Below, piece after piece: positions 35,465 to 44,183 of a DNA stretch of 64,000 nucleotides. Source of the stretch: Hyphomicrobiales bacterium (lineage in GTDB: Bacteria; Pseudomonadota; Alphaproteobacteria; Rhizobiales; Beijerinckiaceae); assembly GCA_900473415.1 (NCBI GenBank), contig UCLR01000001.1, positions 1-64,000 on the forward strand, given 5' to 3'. The notes below the pieces were generated by a model. It saw only the letters and a list, made by a program, of their open reading frames with translations, did no database searches and was not told the origin of the DNA. The first letter of the stretch is position 1, and every line of letters begins with the position of its first letter. The position numbers and the translations under genes were made by a program.

Positions 35465-37741
35465 TTGGAAAATCCCGACAACGACGCCTATCCCATATCT
35501 GACGACGGCCTGATCGCGCTGCTGTTCATCCTGCGCGGTCAGGGCGTAAGCGTCGTCCCCGAGCAGATCCAGCATCAGTTTCCCGGTCGCCCCATCGGCG
35601 TGCCGGAGATGGTGCGATGCGCCAAGAGCCTCGGCCTCAAGGCTCAATCCATCACGACGAGCTGGGAGCGACTGGCCAACACCCCCATGCCGGTAATCGC
35701 AGCGATGCGGGACGGCAGCTTCCTGGTGCTGGGACGTTGCGGCGATGATCAAATCCTCGTCCAGGCGCCGAACGCGCCGCGGCCGAGCGTGATGTCGCGC
35801 GCTGAGTTCGAGGCGATCTGGGACCGCCGGCTGGTGCTGATGACGAAGCGGGCGACGCTGACCGATCTCGCTCGCCGTTTCGACATCACCTGGTTCATGG
35901 GCGCCATCCACAAATATCGCCGGTTGCTCGGCGAAGTCCTGGTGGCGTCCTTCTTCCTGCAGCTCTTCGGCCTGATCTCGCCGCTCTTCTTCCAGGTCGT
36001 CATCGACAAGGTGCTCGTGCATCACAGCATGAGCACGCTGGACGTGCTGGTGATCGGGCTCGTGGCGATCGCCCTGTTCGAGGTCATTCTCGGCGCGCTG
36101 CGGACCTATCTGTTCTCGCACACCACGAACCGGATCGACGTCGAGCTCGGCGCGCGCCTGTTCCGTCATCTGCTGGCGCTGCCGATCGGCTATTTCCAGG
36201 CGCGGCGCGTCGGCGATTCGGTCGCCCGCGTGCGCGAACTCGAGAACATCCGCAACTTCCTGACCAGTTCGGGGCTGACACTCGTCATCGACCTGTTCTT
36301 CACGACCGTCTTCGTCGCCGCCCTGTTCTTCTACTCGCCGCTGCTGACCTGGATCGTCCTTGCTTCGCTGCCGATCTATGTCGGGATTTCGGTGGGCGCG
36401 ACGCCGCTCTTTCGCCGCTACCTCGACGACAAATTCGCACGCGGCGCGGAGAACCAGGCCTTCCTCGTCGAGAGCGTGACCGCGGTCGAGACGCTCAAGG
36501 CCATGGCGATCGAGCCCCAGATGCAGCAGCGCTGGGAGGAGCAACTGGCGGCCTATGTCGCGGCGAGCTTCCGGGTGCTGAGCCTCGGCAACATCGCCAG
36601 CCAGGCCGTCCAGCTCGTCAGCAAGCTGGTGACCGCGGCGATCCTCTATGTCGGCGCGAAGCTGGTCATCGCCGGCAGCCTGTCGGTGGGTGAGCTCGTG
36701 GCCTTCAACCTGCTCGCGGGCCGCGTCAGCGGGCCCGTCCTGCGGCTGGCGCAAATCTGGCAGGAGTTCCATCAGACGCGGCTCTCGATCGCCCGCCTCG
36801 GCGACATTCTCAACACCACGCCGGAGCCGGCCTACAACCCCAGCCGGACGGCGCTGCCGGCGATCCGCGGCGACATTGCCTTCGAAAACGTCACCTTCCG
36901 CTACCGGATCGACGGCCCGGAGATTCTCCGCGACGTCAGCCTGAGGATTCCGGCCGGGCAGATGATCGGCATCGTCGGTCCGTCAGGCTCCGGGAAGAGC
37001 ACGCTGGCCAAGCTCGCCCAGCGTCTCTACGTGCCGGAAAGCGGCCGGGTCCTCGTCGATGGCGTGGATGTCGCGCAGATCGATCCCTCCTGGCTGCGCC
37101 GCCAGATCGGCGTCGTGCTGCAGGACAACATCCTGTTCAACCGCTCGGTGCGCGACAACATCGCCCTCGCCGACCCTGCCCTGCCGGCGGACAAGGTGAT
37201 CGCTGCCGCAAAGCTGGCCGGAGCGCATGACTTCATCCTCAAGCTGCCCGAAGGCTACGACACGATCGTCGGCGAACGCGGCGGCAGCCTGTCGGGCGGG
37301 CAGCGGCAACGCATCGCCATCGCTCGTGCCCTGGCGACCGATCCCCGCATCCTGATCTTCGACGAGGCTACGAGCGCGCTCGACTACGAGAGCGAGCACA
37401 TCATCCAGCAGAACATGGCGCAGATCGCGCGCTCCCGCACTGTGCTCATCATCGCGCACCGGCTTTCCACGCTGCGGATGGCCGATCGGATCGTCACCAT
37501 CGAAAACGGCCAGCTGATCGAGGACGGCACGCATGAAAAGCTGATGCGGACAGGCGGCCGGTACGCGACCTTGCACAGGCTCCAGTCCGGCCTGCCGGAG
37601 GTTGCGAGCATTCCGCCGGCGGCGAACCAGACGGCCGCTCGATCCGAGACGCGGACGCCATTGCAGACATTCGCGGGACACCAGGCTTTGAGCATCCCCT
37701 CGATCCGCAGCCACGAGCCGCATCGAGACGTAGTCGGATAA
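35465..37741 (+). CDS. Type I secretion ABC transporter with inactive C39-like N-domain
   Basis: 758 residues from a TTG at 35465, GGAG about ten bases upstream. Residues ~10-125 form a C39-like domain: DDGLIALLFILRGQGV has Asp14 where the protease Cys should be, and DGSFLVL lacks the catalytic His, so it binds rather than cuts. Six membrane helices follow (~150-430), then the nucleotide-binding domain with [17 protein letters not shown] and ILIFDEATSALD. It is the HlyB/LapB-type inner-membrane engine, exporting an uncleaved protein, most likely the product of the gene 140 bp upstream. Confidence 0.93.
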   Translation: MENPDNDAYPISDDGLIALLFILRGQGVSVVPEQIQHQFPGRPIGVPEMVRCAKSLGLKAQSITTSWERLANTPMPVIAAMRDGSFLVLGRCGDDQILVQAPNAPRPSVMSRAEFEAIWDRRLVLMTKRATLTDLARRFDITWFMGAIHKYRRLLGEVLVASFFLQLFGLISPLFFQVVIDKVLVHHSMSTLDVLVIGLVAIALFEVILGALRTYLFSHTTNRIDVELGARLFRHLLALPIGYFQARRVGDSVARVRELENIRNFLTSSGLTLVIDLFFTTVFVAALFFYSPLLTWIVLASLPIYVGISVGATPLFRRYLDDKFARGAENQAFLVESVTAVETLKAMAIEPQMQQRWEEQLAAYVAASFRVLSLGNIASQAVQLVSKLVTAAILYVGAKLVIAGSLSVGELVAFNLLAGRVSGPVLRLAQIWQEFHQTRLSIARLGDILNTTPEPAYNPSRTALPAIRGDIAFENVTFRYRIDGPEILRDVSLRIPAGQMIGIVGPSGSGKSTLAKLAQRLYVPESGRVLVDGVDVAQIDPSWLRRQIGVVLQDNILFNRSVRDNIALADPALPADKVIAAAKLAGAHDFILKLPEGYDTIVGERGGSLSGGQRQRIAIARALATDPRILIFDEATSALDYESEHIIQQNMAQIARSRTVLIIAHRLSTLRMADRIVTIENGQLIEDGTHEKLMRTGGRYATLHRLQSGLPEVASIPPAANQTAARSETRTPLQTFAGHQALSIPSIRSHEPHRDVVG

Positions 37742-37816
37742 TCACACCTCCCATCATATCGAGAGCCCTTGTGCCGCGTTGATTTCCTGAGGGGAAGCCG
37801 CGGCCTGACAAACTCC

Positions 37817-39751
37817 ATGCAAGCGTTCACCAAAGAACAGTCGGGGCTTTTCGCCCTGGAGATGCTGCTGCGCCTGCGCGGCACCACCGTCACGGCAGAA
37901 GAGCTCCGCCAGGAACTCGGCGAAGGCCCGATCGGCGTCACCGAAATCCGGCGCGCAGCCCGGGTTTACGGCTTTTCGAGCCGGTACCGGTCGGCGAGCT
38001 GGGACAAGCTCCCCGATCTGCCGATGCCCTGCATTGCAGGGCTTCGCGACGGAGGCTTCCTGTTGCTCGCCAAGGCCAATGCCGAGAAGGCGCTGGTCAT
38101 GACCCCGGACAACCCGCGGCCTGTCCTGATGACGCGCGCCGAATTCGAAGCCGAATGGGACGGTCGTCTCGTCGTGCTGAAACCCGCCAAGGCGGGGGCT
38201 GGGCTCATGCCGCGCTTCCACAAGGACGTGGCGATGCGGGCGCGTCAGGCTCTGTCGACGACGGCACGTCGGAGCGTGTACAGTACCCGCGCCGCCATGA
38301 CGGGGCTTGCCATGCGCTCCCAAGGGCTTCAGCGGGCCATCGTTGCCCGATCGACCGATGATAAGCGCCTACGCTCTCTGGAGCTGGCATTCCTGCCGGC
38401 TGCGCTCGAGATCGTCGAGACGCCTCCGTCGCCGGTGGGGCGCATCATCGGTCTGAGCATCATCTCCATCTTCGCCGTCGCGCTGGCCTGGGCCTGCATC
38501 GGCACGGTCGACATCGTCGCCGTCGCGCCCGGCAAGATCATACCGAGCGACCGAACCAAGACGATCCAGCCATTCGAGACCGGCGTGGTCCGTGCGATCC
38601 AGGTCCAGGATGGCCAGAGCGTCAAGGCGGGCGACGTGCTGGTCGACCTCGATACGACGGCCGTCGATGCGGAGCTCGGACATCTGCAGGGCGACCTGAT
38701 GGCTGCGCGCCTCGACATCGCCCGGCTGGAAGCGGCCGTCGCCGACAAGGACAATCCGATTTCGTCCTTCACGGCGCCGGCCGATGCGCCGGACACCTTG
38801 GTCCAGGTTTACCGTGGCCTGCTCATCAGCCAGAGCAGCGAGCAGAAGGCCAAGCTCGCGACGATCGACAGCCAGCTCGCACAGAAGGCTGCGGAACGCG
38901 ACACGATTCAGGCCTCAGTGGACAAGCTGAAATCCACCATCGTGCCGCTCCAGCAGCGGGTCGAGATCCGCGAGAAGCTCTTTCAGAAGGAGCTCGGCTC
39001 CAAGGTCACCTATCTGGCCGAACTGCAGGATCTCGTCGGCCAGCGCCAGGACATCCTCGTTCAGGAGAAGCGCGGCAGCGAGACGAATGCTGCGGTCTCC
39101 GCATTGATGGAGACACGGACCAAGACCTTGGCCGAATACGAGCGGACCTTGTTCGATGAGTTGAGCAAGGCCCAGCAGAAGGCCGCCGGCCTCAGGCGGG
39201 ACATCGTCAAGAACGAGCAGCGCAAGAAGCTGCAAAGGCTGACCGCGCCGGTAGACGGAATGGTACAGCAGCTCTCGATCCATACGATCGGCGGCGTCGT
39301 GACCCCCGCGCAGACGCTGCTCTATATTGTTCCGGCAGAGAGCCGGCTGGAAATCGAAGCGTCGATCTCGAACCGGGACATCGGCTTCGTCGGCGTGGGG
39401 CAGGAAGCCGCCATCAAGGTCGACACCTTCAATTTCACGCGCTACGGCCTGATTCACGGAACCATTCTGAGCATTTCGCAGGATGCCATCGCGCGCGACA
39501 AGGCTCCGGATGGCGCGAGCGAGAAGGCAGCGGGCGCGGCAAGCGACAGCAGCGAACCTCGCGGCCGGGAGCTGCTCTATTCAGCGCGGATCTCGCTCGA
39601 CCGCACGCAGCTGGCGGTCGAGGGCAAGCAGGTCAACTTGACGCCCGGCATGGCCGTGACGACGGAAATCAAGACCGGCAGGCGGCGGATCATCAGCTAT
39701 CTGCTCTCCCCGCTCGCCCGCTACCAGCACGATAGCCTGCGGGAACGGTAG
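37817..39751 (+). CDS. HlyD-family membrane-fusion protein with an N-terminal C39-like domain
   Basis: 644 residues from the ATG at 37817; a TTG at 37769 is possible. Residues ~5-125 repeat the C39-like domain of the neighbouring ABC protein: EQSGLFALEMLLRLRG (Ser9 in place of Cys), GPIGVTEIRRAARVYG, LRDGGFLLLAK (no His), RPVLMTRAEFEAEWDGRLVVL. A membrane helix (IIGLSIISIFAVALAWACIG) near residue 220 is followed by lipoyl halves (GVVRAIQVQDGQSVKAGDVLVDLD, RLTAPVDGMVQQL), a coiled coil and a beta-barrel. HlyD proteins normally start at the membrane helix, so this fusion is unusual. It bridges to an outer-membrane TolC-type protein not seen here. Confidence 0.9.
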   Translation: MQAFTKEQSGLFALEMLLRLRGTTVTAEELRQELGEGPIGVTEIRRAARVYGFSSRYRSASWDKLPDLPMPCIAGLRDGGFLLLAKANAEKALVMTPDNPRPVLMTRAEFEAEWDGRLVVLKPAKAGAGLMPRFHKDVAMRARQALSTTARRSVYSTRAAMTGLAMRSQGLQRAIVARSTDDKRLRSLELAFLPAALEIVETPPSPVGRIIGLSIISIFAVALAWACIGTVDIVAVAPGKIIPSDRTKTIQPFETGVVRAIQVQDGQSVKAGDVLVDLDTTAVDAELGHLQGDLMAARLDIARLEAAVADKDNPISSFTAPADAPDTLVQVYRGLLISQSSEQKAKLATIDSQLAQKAAERDTIQASVDKLKSTIVPLQQRVEIREKLFQKELGSKVTYLAELQDLVGQRQDILVQEKRGSETNAAVSALMETRTKTLAEYERTLFDELSKAQQKAAGLRRDIVKNEQRKKLQRLTAPVDGMVQQLSIHTIGGVVTPAQTLLYIVPAESRLEIEASISNRDIGFVGVGQEAAIKVDTFNFTRYGLIHGTILSISQDAIARDKAPDGASEKAAGAASDSSEPRGRELLYSARISLDRTQLAVEGKQVNLTPGMAVTTEIKTGRRRIISYLLSPLARYQHDSLRER

Positions 39752-39797
39752 GCGGCCTGATCACAGGATCGGAAACCGGCAAAGACCGGCGGGTTTC

Positions 39798-39821
39798 CTG
39801 CCGCCCCCGCCGGGGCGGCAG
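39798..39821. terminator. Strong hairpin between convergent hlyD-like and sigma-factor genes
   Basis: Perfect 10-bp stem CTGCCGCCCC / GGGGCGGCAG with loop CGCC, in the 78-bp gap between two convergent genes. There is no T run on either strand, so termination strength is uncertain, but the position fits a bidirectional end signal. Confidence 0.6.
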
Positions 39822-39829
39822 CCGGGAGT

Positions 39830-40435
39830 TCAAAAGGACCAGCGCTTCGGACCGCCGCCCGGATTGCCGGCCATGATCGCGCGAGTCTGGCTGTCGATGC
39901 CGATCTCGCTGACGCTTTCGATCGACAGCAACGCTGCCAGTCGCGCGCGAGCCCGGTTGATCCTGCTCTTGATCGTTCCGGTCGTGGTCTGGCAGAGCGT
40001 GGCCGTATCCTCGTAGGACAGCCCGGCTGCGCCGACCAGCATGAGCGCCTCGCGCTGATCGAACGGGATTTCCCCCAAGGCCCAGCAGAACTCCTTGTAT
40101 TCCAGCTGGCCTTCCTGCTCCGGCGCCGATCGCAGCGCTTCGGAATAGCAGCCATCGGCGTCCTCGACCTCATGGCGGCGCTTGCGCAGATCGGACAGAT
40201 AGCAATTCCGCAGGATCGTCGTCAGCCAGGCGCCGAGATTGGTGCCGGGCCGAAACGTATCGATCTTGCTGATCGCGCGCAGCAGCGTTTCCTGCACGAG
40301 ATCGTCGGATTTATCCGCGCTGCGACTCAAGGACATGGCGTAGGCACGCAGCTGAGGCTCGAATGTCAGCATCTGCTGCTGAATGGAGAGCTCGCCGGCT
40401 CCCTCCTTTTCGGGTTCTCTATCTCCGAAGGCCAT
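39830..40435 (-). CDS. ECF-type RNA polymerase sigma factor (EcfG-like)
   Basis: 201 residues. Region 2: LRAYAMSLSRSADKSDDLVQETLLRAISKIDTFRPGTNLGAWLTTILRN. Region 4: FDQREALMLVGAAGLSYEDTATLCQTTTGTIKSRINRARARL. The spacing and the region 4 sequence are close to EcfG, the alphaproteobacterial general-stress sigma factor controlled by PhyR-NepR. No nepR or phyR is adjacent, so it may be an extra EcfG paralogue. It sits beside wza- and wzz-like genes and could connect stress to polysaccharide output (inference). Confidence 0.87.
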   Translation of the reverse strand: MAFGDREPEKEGAGELSIQQQMLTFEPQLRAYAMSLSRSADKSDDLVQETLLRAISKIDTFRPGTNLGAWLTTILRNCYLSDLRKRRHEVEDADGCYSEALRSAPEQEGQLEYKEFCWALGEIPFDQREALMLVGAAGLSYEDTATLCQTTTGTIKSRINRARARLAALLSIESVSEIGIDSQTRAIMAGNPGGGPKRWSF

Positions 40436-40528
40436 CGTCGATCTCCCCCCAACTCTGCTCTACGGGACGCAGACTCCAACTCACGCAATCAGAACTGGAC
40501 CGGCCGAACGGGCGGCACGGTCGGGCCG

Positions 40529-41809
40529 CTATTGTTTCAATCCGGTCGGTACCATGATGCCGGTCTGTTCGAGCGGAGCGATGCCCGCCCCCGGGATGAT
40601 GCTTCTTTGAACCCTGAGCACATCTCCGGGCAGGAGTTCGGTGTGCTCCTGCGCCTCGATCGTCAGCGCCTTCCCGTCCTGAATCCGGACAACCGTCAGG
40701 CTGCGGGTTTCGACGGGGCCATCGGAATTTCCGACCAAGGTCGCGGTCGTAACCTTGGCCTCGACGAGAAGGCTCCGGTTGGTCTCGAATTTGACGCTGA
40801 CGTCGTCGAGATCCATCCGGACCTTCTGCATCTCGGCTGTCACGGTCGCGTTCCGCTGGCTCTTCAGATCGAATATCCGCTGATCCGCCTGCGTGATGCT
40901 CTGGCGCGAGCGCAGGATCAGCGTCTGGAAACCCTGCTCGTTCATCTCGAGCTGTGCCTGCATGCGCTCGAGGTTCGCCTGGCGGGAGAGGGTCGTCAGA
41001 CCGCGCTTGACCAGAGATCGAACCTCGACGAGCTCCCTTTCGACGCTTTCGGTCTGGACCTTGTTGGCCTGAATCTGACGAGTGATCGCCTCGATCTCCC
41101 GCTCGTAGAGGTTACGGTTCTGCTCCAGGCTATCGATCTGGGTCTTCAGCGCATCGACATGAATGTTCAGAAGCGAACGCTCCTCGTCGATCAGCTGCTT
41201 CAGCCCACTGTCGTTCTGCGATCGCATTGCGAGATCGGGCGGAAACTGGAGCTCCGTCCTCATCACCAGCTCGGCGTTGAGACGCGCCCGGCGTGCCGTC
41301 AGCTCGTAGTAGCGCCGAACGAGATTGCGCATTTCTCCCGTGATGTTGATGCTGTCGCGATCGAGCCGCATCAGGCCGGGATCATTAAACCGCAGCCACC
41401 CGCCGGCCAGGCTGACGACCTGCAGCACGGTCATTCCCGGGCGGAACTGATACTCGCCGGGCTTCTGGACATCCCCCAGGACATAGACGGGTTGGGTCTC
41501 GATAACCTCGACCGACGTGCCGGCCTTGTCGGAGAACCCCGAGCGCACGAAGCGTTCGGAAATCTGGTTCGCGATCTCCTTGGTCGAAAAGCCATTGACC
41601 GGGATGTCGCCGATCGGAGCGATGGAGATCGTTCCGTTTCCGCGAACCTTATAGTCTCCGCTCAGCTCGGGATATTGGAATATCTTTATCCGGAGTTTGT
41701 CGTCGGCACGCACAACGTAGTCCGTCGCTCGGACGACATTGCCATCAAGCATGCACAGGACCAGTACAACTGTTCCAACGACATTCACCCATGAACGGCC
41801 CTGTTTCAT
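40529..41809 (-). CDS. Polysaccharide export protein (Wza/ExoF-like)
   Basis: 426 residues from the ATG at 41809, with AAAGGTG upstream. After a signal (VNVVGTVVLVLCMLDGNVVRA) comes the polysaccharide-export domain YVVRADDKLRIKIFQYPELSGDYKVRGNGTISIAPIG and a SLBB domain (VYVLGDVQKPGEYQFRPGMTVLQVVSLAGG). A long coiled coil fills the middle, as in rhizobial ExoF. It probably forms the periplasmic or outer-membrane export conduit with the Wzz-like protein encoded 19 bp upstream. There is no lipobox Cys at the signal end. Confidence 0.9.
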   Translation of the reverse strand: MKQGRSWVNVVGTVVLVLCMLDGNVVRATDYVVRADDKLRIKIFQYPELSGDYKVRGNGTISIAPIGDIPVNGFSTKEIANQISERFVRSGFSDKAGTSVEVIETQPVYVLGDVQKPGEYQFRPGMTVLQVVSLAGGWLRFNDPGLMRLDRDSINITGEMRNLVRRYYELTARRARLNAELVMRTELQFPPDLAMRSQNDSGLKQLIDEERSLLNIHVDALKTQIDSLEQNRNLYEREIEAITRQIQANKVQTESVERELVEVRSLVKRGLTTLSRQANLERMQAQLEMNEQGFQTLILRSRQSITQADQRIFDLKSQRNATVTAEMQKVRMDLDDVSVKFETNRSLLVEAKVTTATLVGNSDGPVETRSLTVVRIQDGKALTIEAQEHTELLPGDVLRVQRSIIPGAGIAPLEQTGIMVPTGLKQ

Positions 41810-41828
41810 CACAGCACCTTTTGCTTCA

Positions 41829-43403
41829 CTATGATCCGGCACCCGCCGCGATCGGCATTGTGGCTGCGAACAGCCGCTGCCGCGCCGCGACGCATGCTTC
41901 CGCCTTCCAGAGCTTGTCTCCGAACCGTCCGATCATCCGGCCATCGACTCTGTTCAGAACGGCCCCGATGAAGTCCGCCGGTGCCGCACCCGACCCCGCG
42001 AGAGCGCGCTCGATCCGCTCCACATCCGCACCGCCCCACTTCACCACCAGCAGGACGCCGTGGATGTTCTGCGCGGCGAGGCGAAATGCAGGGCCCTGCT
42101 CCAGCGGTGGCAGGCCGACGACGATCAGGTTGTAGGCGGCCAGCGCTGCCGGATCGCAATGCGTCCACCAGTCCAGGCGGTCGTCGCCGCTGCCCGAGGC
42201 CGCGATCGCGAGAATGTCGGGGCCGCCATCATTGTCGTGCCGAAGGAAACGGACGTTTTCAGCCGGAACACGCAACGCCCTCCTCGGAGCCATCTCGACG
42301 AGCAGCACTTTCCTGTGGCTCCGGGCCGCCATTTGCGCCAGGTGCCGCGCCATCGTCGTCGCGCCCTCTCCCGCGGTCGGCGATGCGACGCCTACGATGC
42401 GCGCCTTCGCCGTTTCGGCGGCGACCATCATCCGGACAAGCGTCTGGTTCAGCGTGCGGTCGGGCAAGGTCCCCCTCCACTCAGCCTCGGCCTCTCCGGC
42501 CCGAGTCGGGGTCGGTGCCATCGGCTTCTCGCCGTTGAGCTGGGGAATGGCTCCGATGCATTCCAAGTCGAGGCGTTCGAGTTGCGCGGCAGTGCGGATT
42601 GTCCGGTCGCTCAGCTCCAGCAGCAGGGCCAACATCGCTCCCAGCAGCGCCCCCGCGACGAGGGACGCCAAGACCACCAGGACTTTCCGCGGCCCATTCG
42701 CCTGCGCCGGGACGAGCGCGGGCGTCATGATATAGACGCTTGGCCCCAATCCCTGCAGCCTTTCCCGCAGCAACGACGACCTGTCGCCGTCCTGCTCCGC
42801 GCTGACGCGCGCCTGAAGCATGATCTGGCTGATGCCATTCGCGATGCGGGCGGATTTCTCTGGGCTGGTGGTGGTCACGTTGACGAGGATGGTGTGGCTC
42901 GTCCCGACCTTCTTGATCACGATAAGCTTTGCAAGGGATTCGACCGCGACTTCCTGCTTGTCATGGCTCTGGTCGGGCGCCGCCTGCGGCACGGCGAAAA
43001 GCCACTGCTTGATATCGTCAAGCCGCGTCACCGGCGGAACAAATTCGGGATCCTCGGCCAGGTTCAGCGCTCGGACGACCTTGGCCAGCGTGCCGCGCGA
43101 GCGGATGATCTCGATCTCGTTCTCGACTTGGATGAGATCGGCACGTCCGAGAGAGATGACGAATTCAGAACCGGGCTGAACTTCCCTGACATAAACCAGG
43201 AACTGCACGGATGCGGTATAATTCGTCCCTTTGGAATAGAGCCAGGCGATGCCCAGAAGGAGAGACAATAGGATGCAGACAGAAATCATCCTCCAACGCC
43301 GGAGAAGCGTCAGAGGCCCGAGCGTCGACAAAAACTGACGATCGTCGAGATTGCCCAACATTGGACTTCCCATCCCCATGCACCCACCGCCTGGGCTCCG
43401 CAT
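41829..43403 (-). CDS. Second Wzz/GumC-type protein with degenerate kinase-like domain
   Basis: 524 residues from the ATG at 43403, with GGAAGG upstream (the frame is open to 43466). Membrane segments are WRMISVCILLSLLLGIAWLYS and KVLVVLASLVAGALLGAMLALLLE. The C-terminal domain reads PTAGEGATT at the Walker A site (about 42350-42376), again without Lys; Walker A' is LLVEMAPR and Walker B NLIVVGLPP, so all three acidic or basic key positions are damaged. There is no Tyr cluster. It is a paralogue of the gene at 22041 and likely a pure co-polymerase scaffold for chain length. Confidence 0.85.
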   Translation of the reverse strand: MRSPGGGCMGMGSPMLGNLDDRQFLSTLGPLTLLRRWRMISVCILLSLLLGIAWLYSKGTNYTASVQFLVYVREVQPGSEFVISLGRADLIQVENEIEIIRSRGTLAKVVRALNLAEDPEFVPPVTRLDDIKQWLFAVPQAAPDQSHDKQEVAVESLAKLIVIKKVGTSHTILVNVTTTSPEKSARIANGISQIMLQARVSAEQDGDRSSLLRERLQGLGPSVYIMTPALVPAQANGPRKVLVVLASLVAGALLGAMLALLLELSDRTIRTAAQLERLDLECIGAIPQLNGEKPMAPTPTRAGEAEAEWRGTLPDRTLNQTLVRMMVAAETAKARIVGVASPTAGEGATTMARHLAQMAARSHRKVLLVEMAPRRALRVPAENVRFLRHDNDGGPDILAIAASGSGDDRLDWWTHCDPAALAAYNLIVVGLPPLEQGPAFRLAAQNIHGVLLVVKWGGADVERIERALAGSGAAPADFIGAVLNRVDGRMIGRFGDKLWKAEACVAARQRLFAATMPIAAGAGS

Positions 43404-43487
43404 CCTGCCCCCTTCCTGAAAGGCAGGGCTTCGAGCGTCGCTCGGCCCGGACGGACGAACCATCAAGAGCGCGTCGTCGCGCCAGAC

Positions 43488-44183
43488 TTATTGCAGCTTT
43501 GCCGACGAAACCTCGACGGTCTGAGCGGCAGGCGCATTGGGCAAAGCCAGCTCTACCCTCTCGGAATCGACGATCCGCGCAGCTCTCATCCAAACGAAAG
43601 CCCGGTTCCACACCTCCCAGCTGATTCCGTTCATGATCAGTGCATAGTCTTCCGGCCCGAGGCGGCTCAGCAGCAGCTCGGCCACCATGCGAGCCCGGTC
43701 ACCACCAGACTGGCCCCGCGGCTCCGCGGAGGTCCGCAGAGGTTCGGGCGCCAGGAAGGACGAAGCGAAGCCGTCCTGTAGCGGGCGATCCTCCGCCTTT
43801 GTCTTTCTCCTCGTATCCGAGACTTGCGAATACAGATCGCTGCGCGAGACGCGCTCGCCGTTCTCCAGCCGCTTCAGAATGGCATCGCGAACTGCCGGCG
43901 GCGTCTTCTTCGAGAGATAGACCCGCAATGTCGACGGGACCATCAGCGCAACGAGCTTCGCGTCAGATTCCGCTTCGCGCGCAAGCTTCATCAGGTCCTG
44001 GGCGGTTCGAATCTTGAACTCGCATGCCCTCTCGACCCATTTGACGAAGACACCGTGAGGCAATTTCTCCTTGATACGGAGAAGCTCTCGCCCGATCTCG
44101 ATCGCATGCTCCGTCGCAGACTGGCGAAGCTCCCTGATCTTCCGGGCCGAATCCTGAAGCTCAGCTTGCGATATTTGCGGCAT
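43488..44183 (-). CDS. DUF3102 family protein
   Basis: 231 residues from the ATG at 44183 (MPQISQAELQDSARKIRELR). The N-terminal ~100 residues (HAIEIGRELLRIKEKLPHGVFVKWVERACEFKIRTAQDLMKLAREA) match DUF3102, a helical domain typical of phage and plasmid-borne proteins and thought to be DNA-related. The C-terminal half is unlike anything I know. It lies 84 bp upstream of the second Wzz-like gene on the same strand; whether it regulates that gene or is an unrelated insertion cannot be told from sequence. Confidence 0.75.
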   Translation of the reverse strand: MPQISQAELQDSARKIRELRQSATEHAIEIGRELLRIKEKLPHGVFVKWVERACEFKIRTAQDLMKLAREAESDAKLVALMVPSTLRVYLSKKTPPAVRDAILKRLENGERVSRSDLYSQVSDTRRKTKAEDRPLQDGFASSFLAPEPLRTSAEPRGQSGGDRARMVAELLLSRLGPEDYALIMNGISWEVWNRAFVWMRAARIVDSERVELALPNAPAAQTVEVSSAKLQ

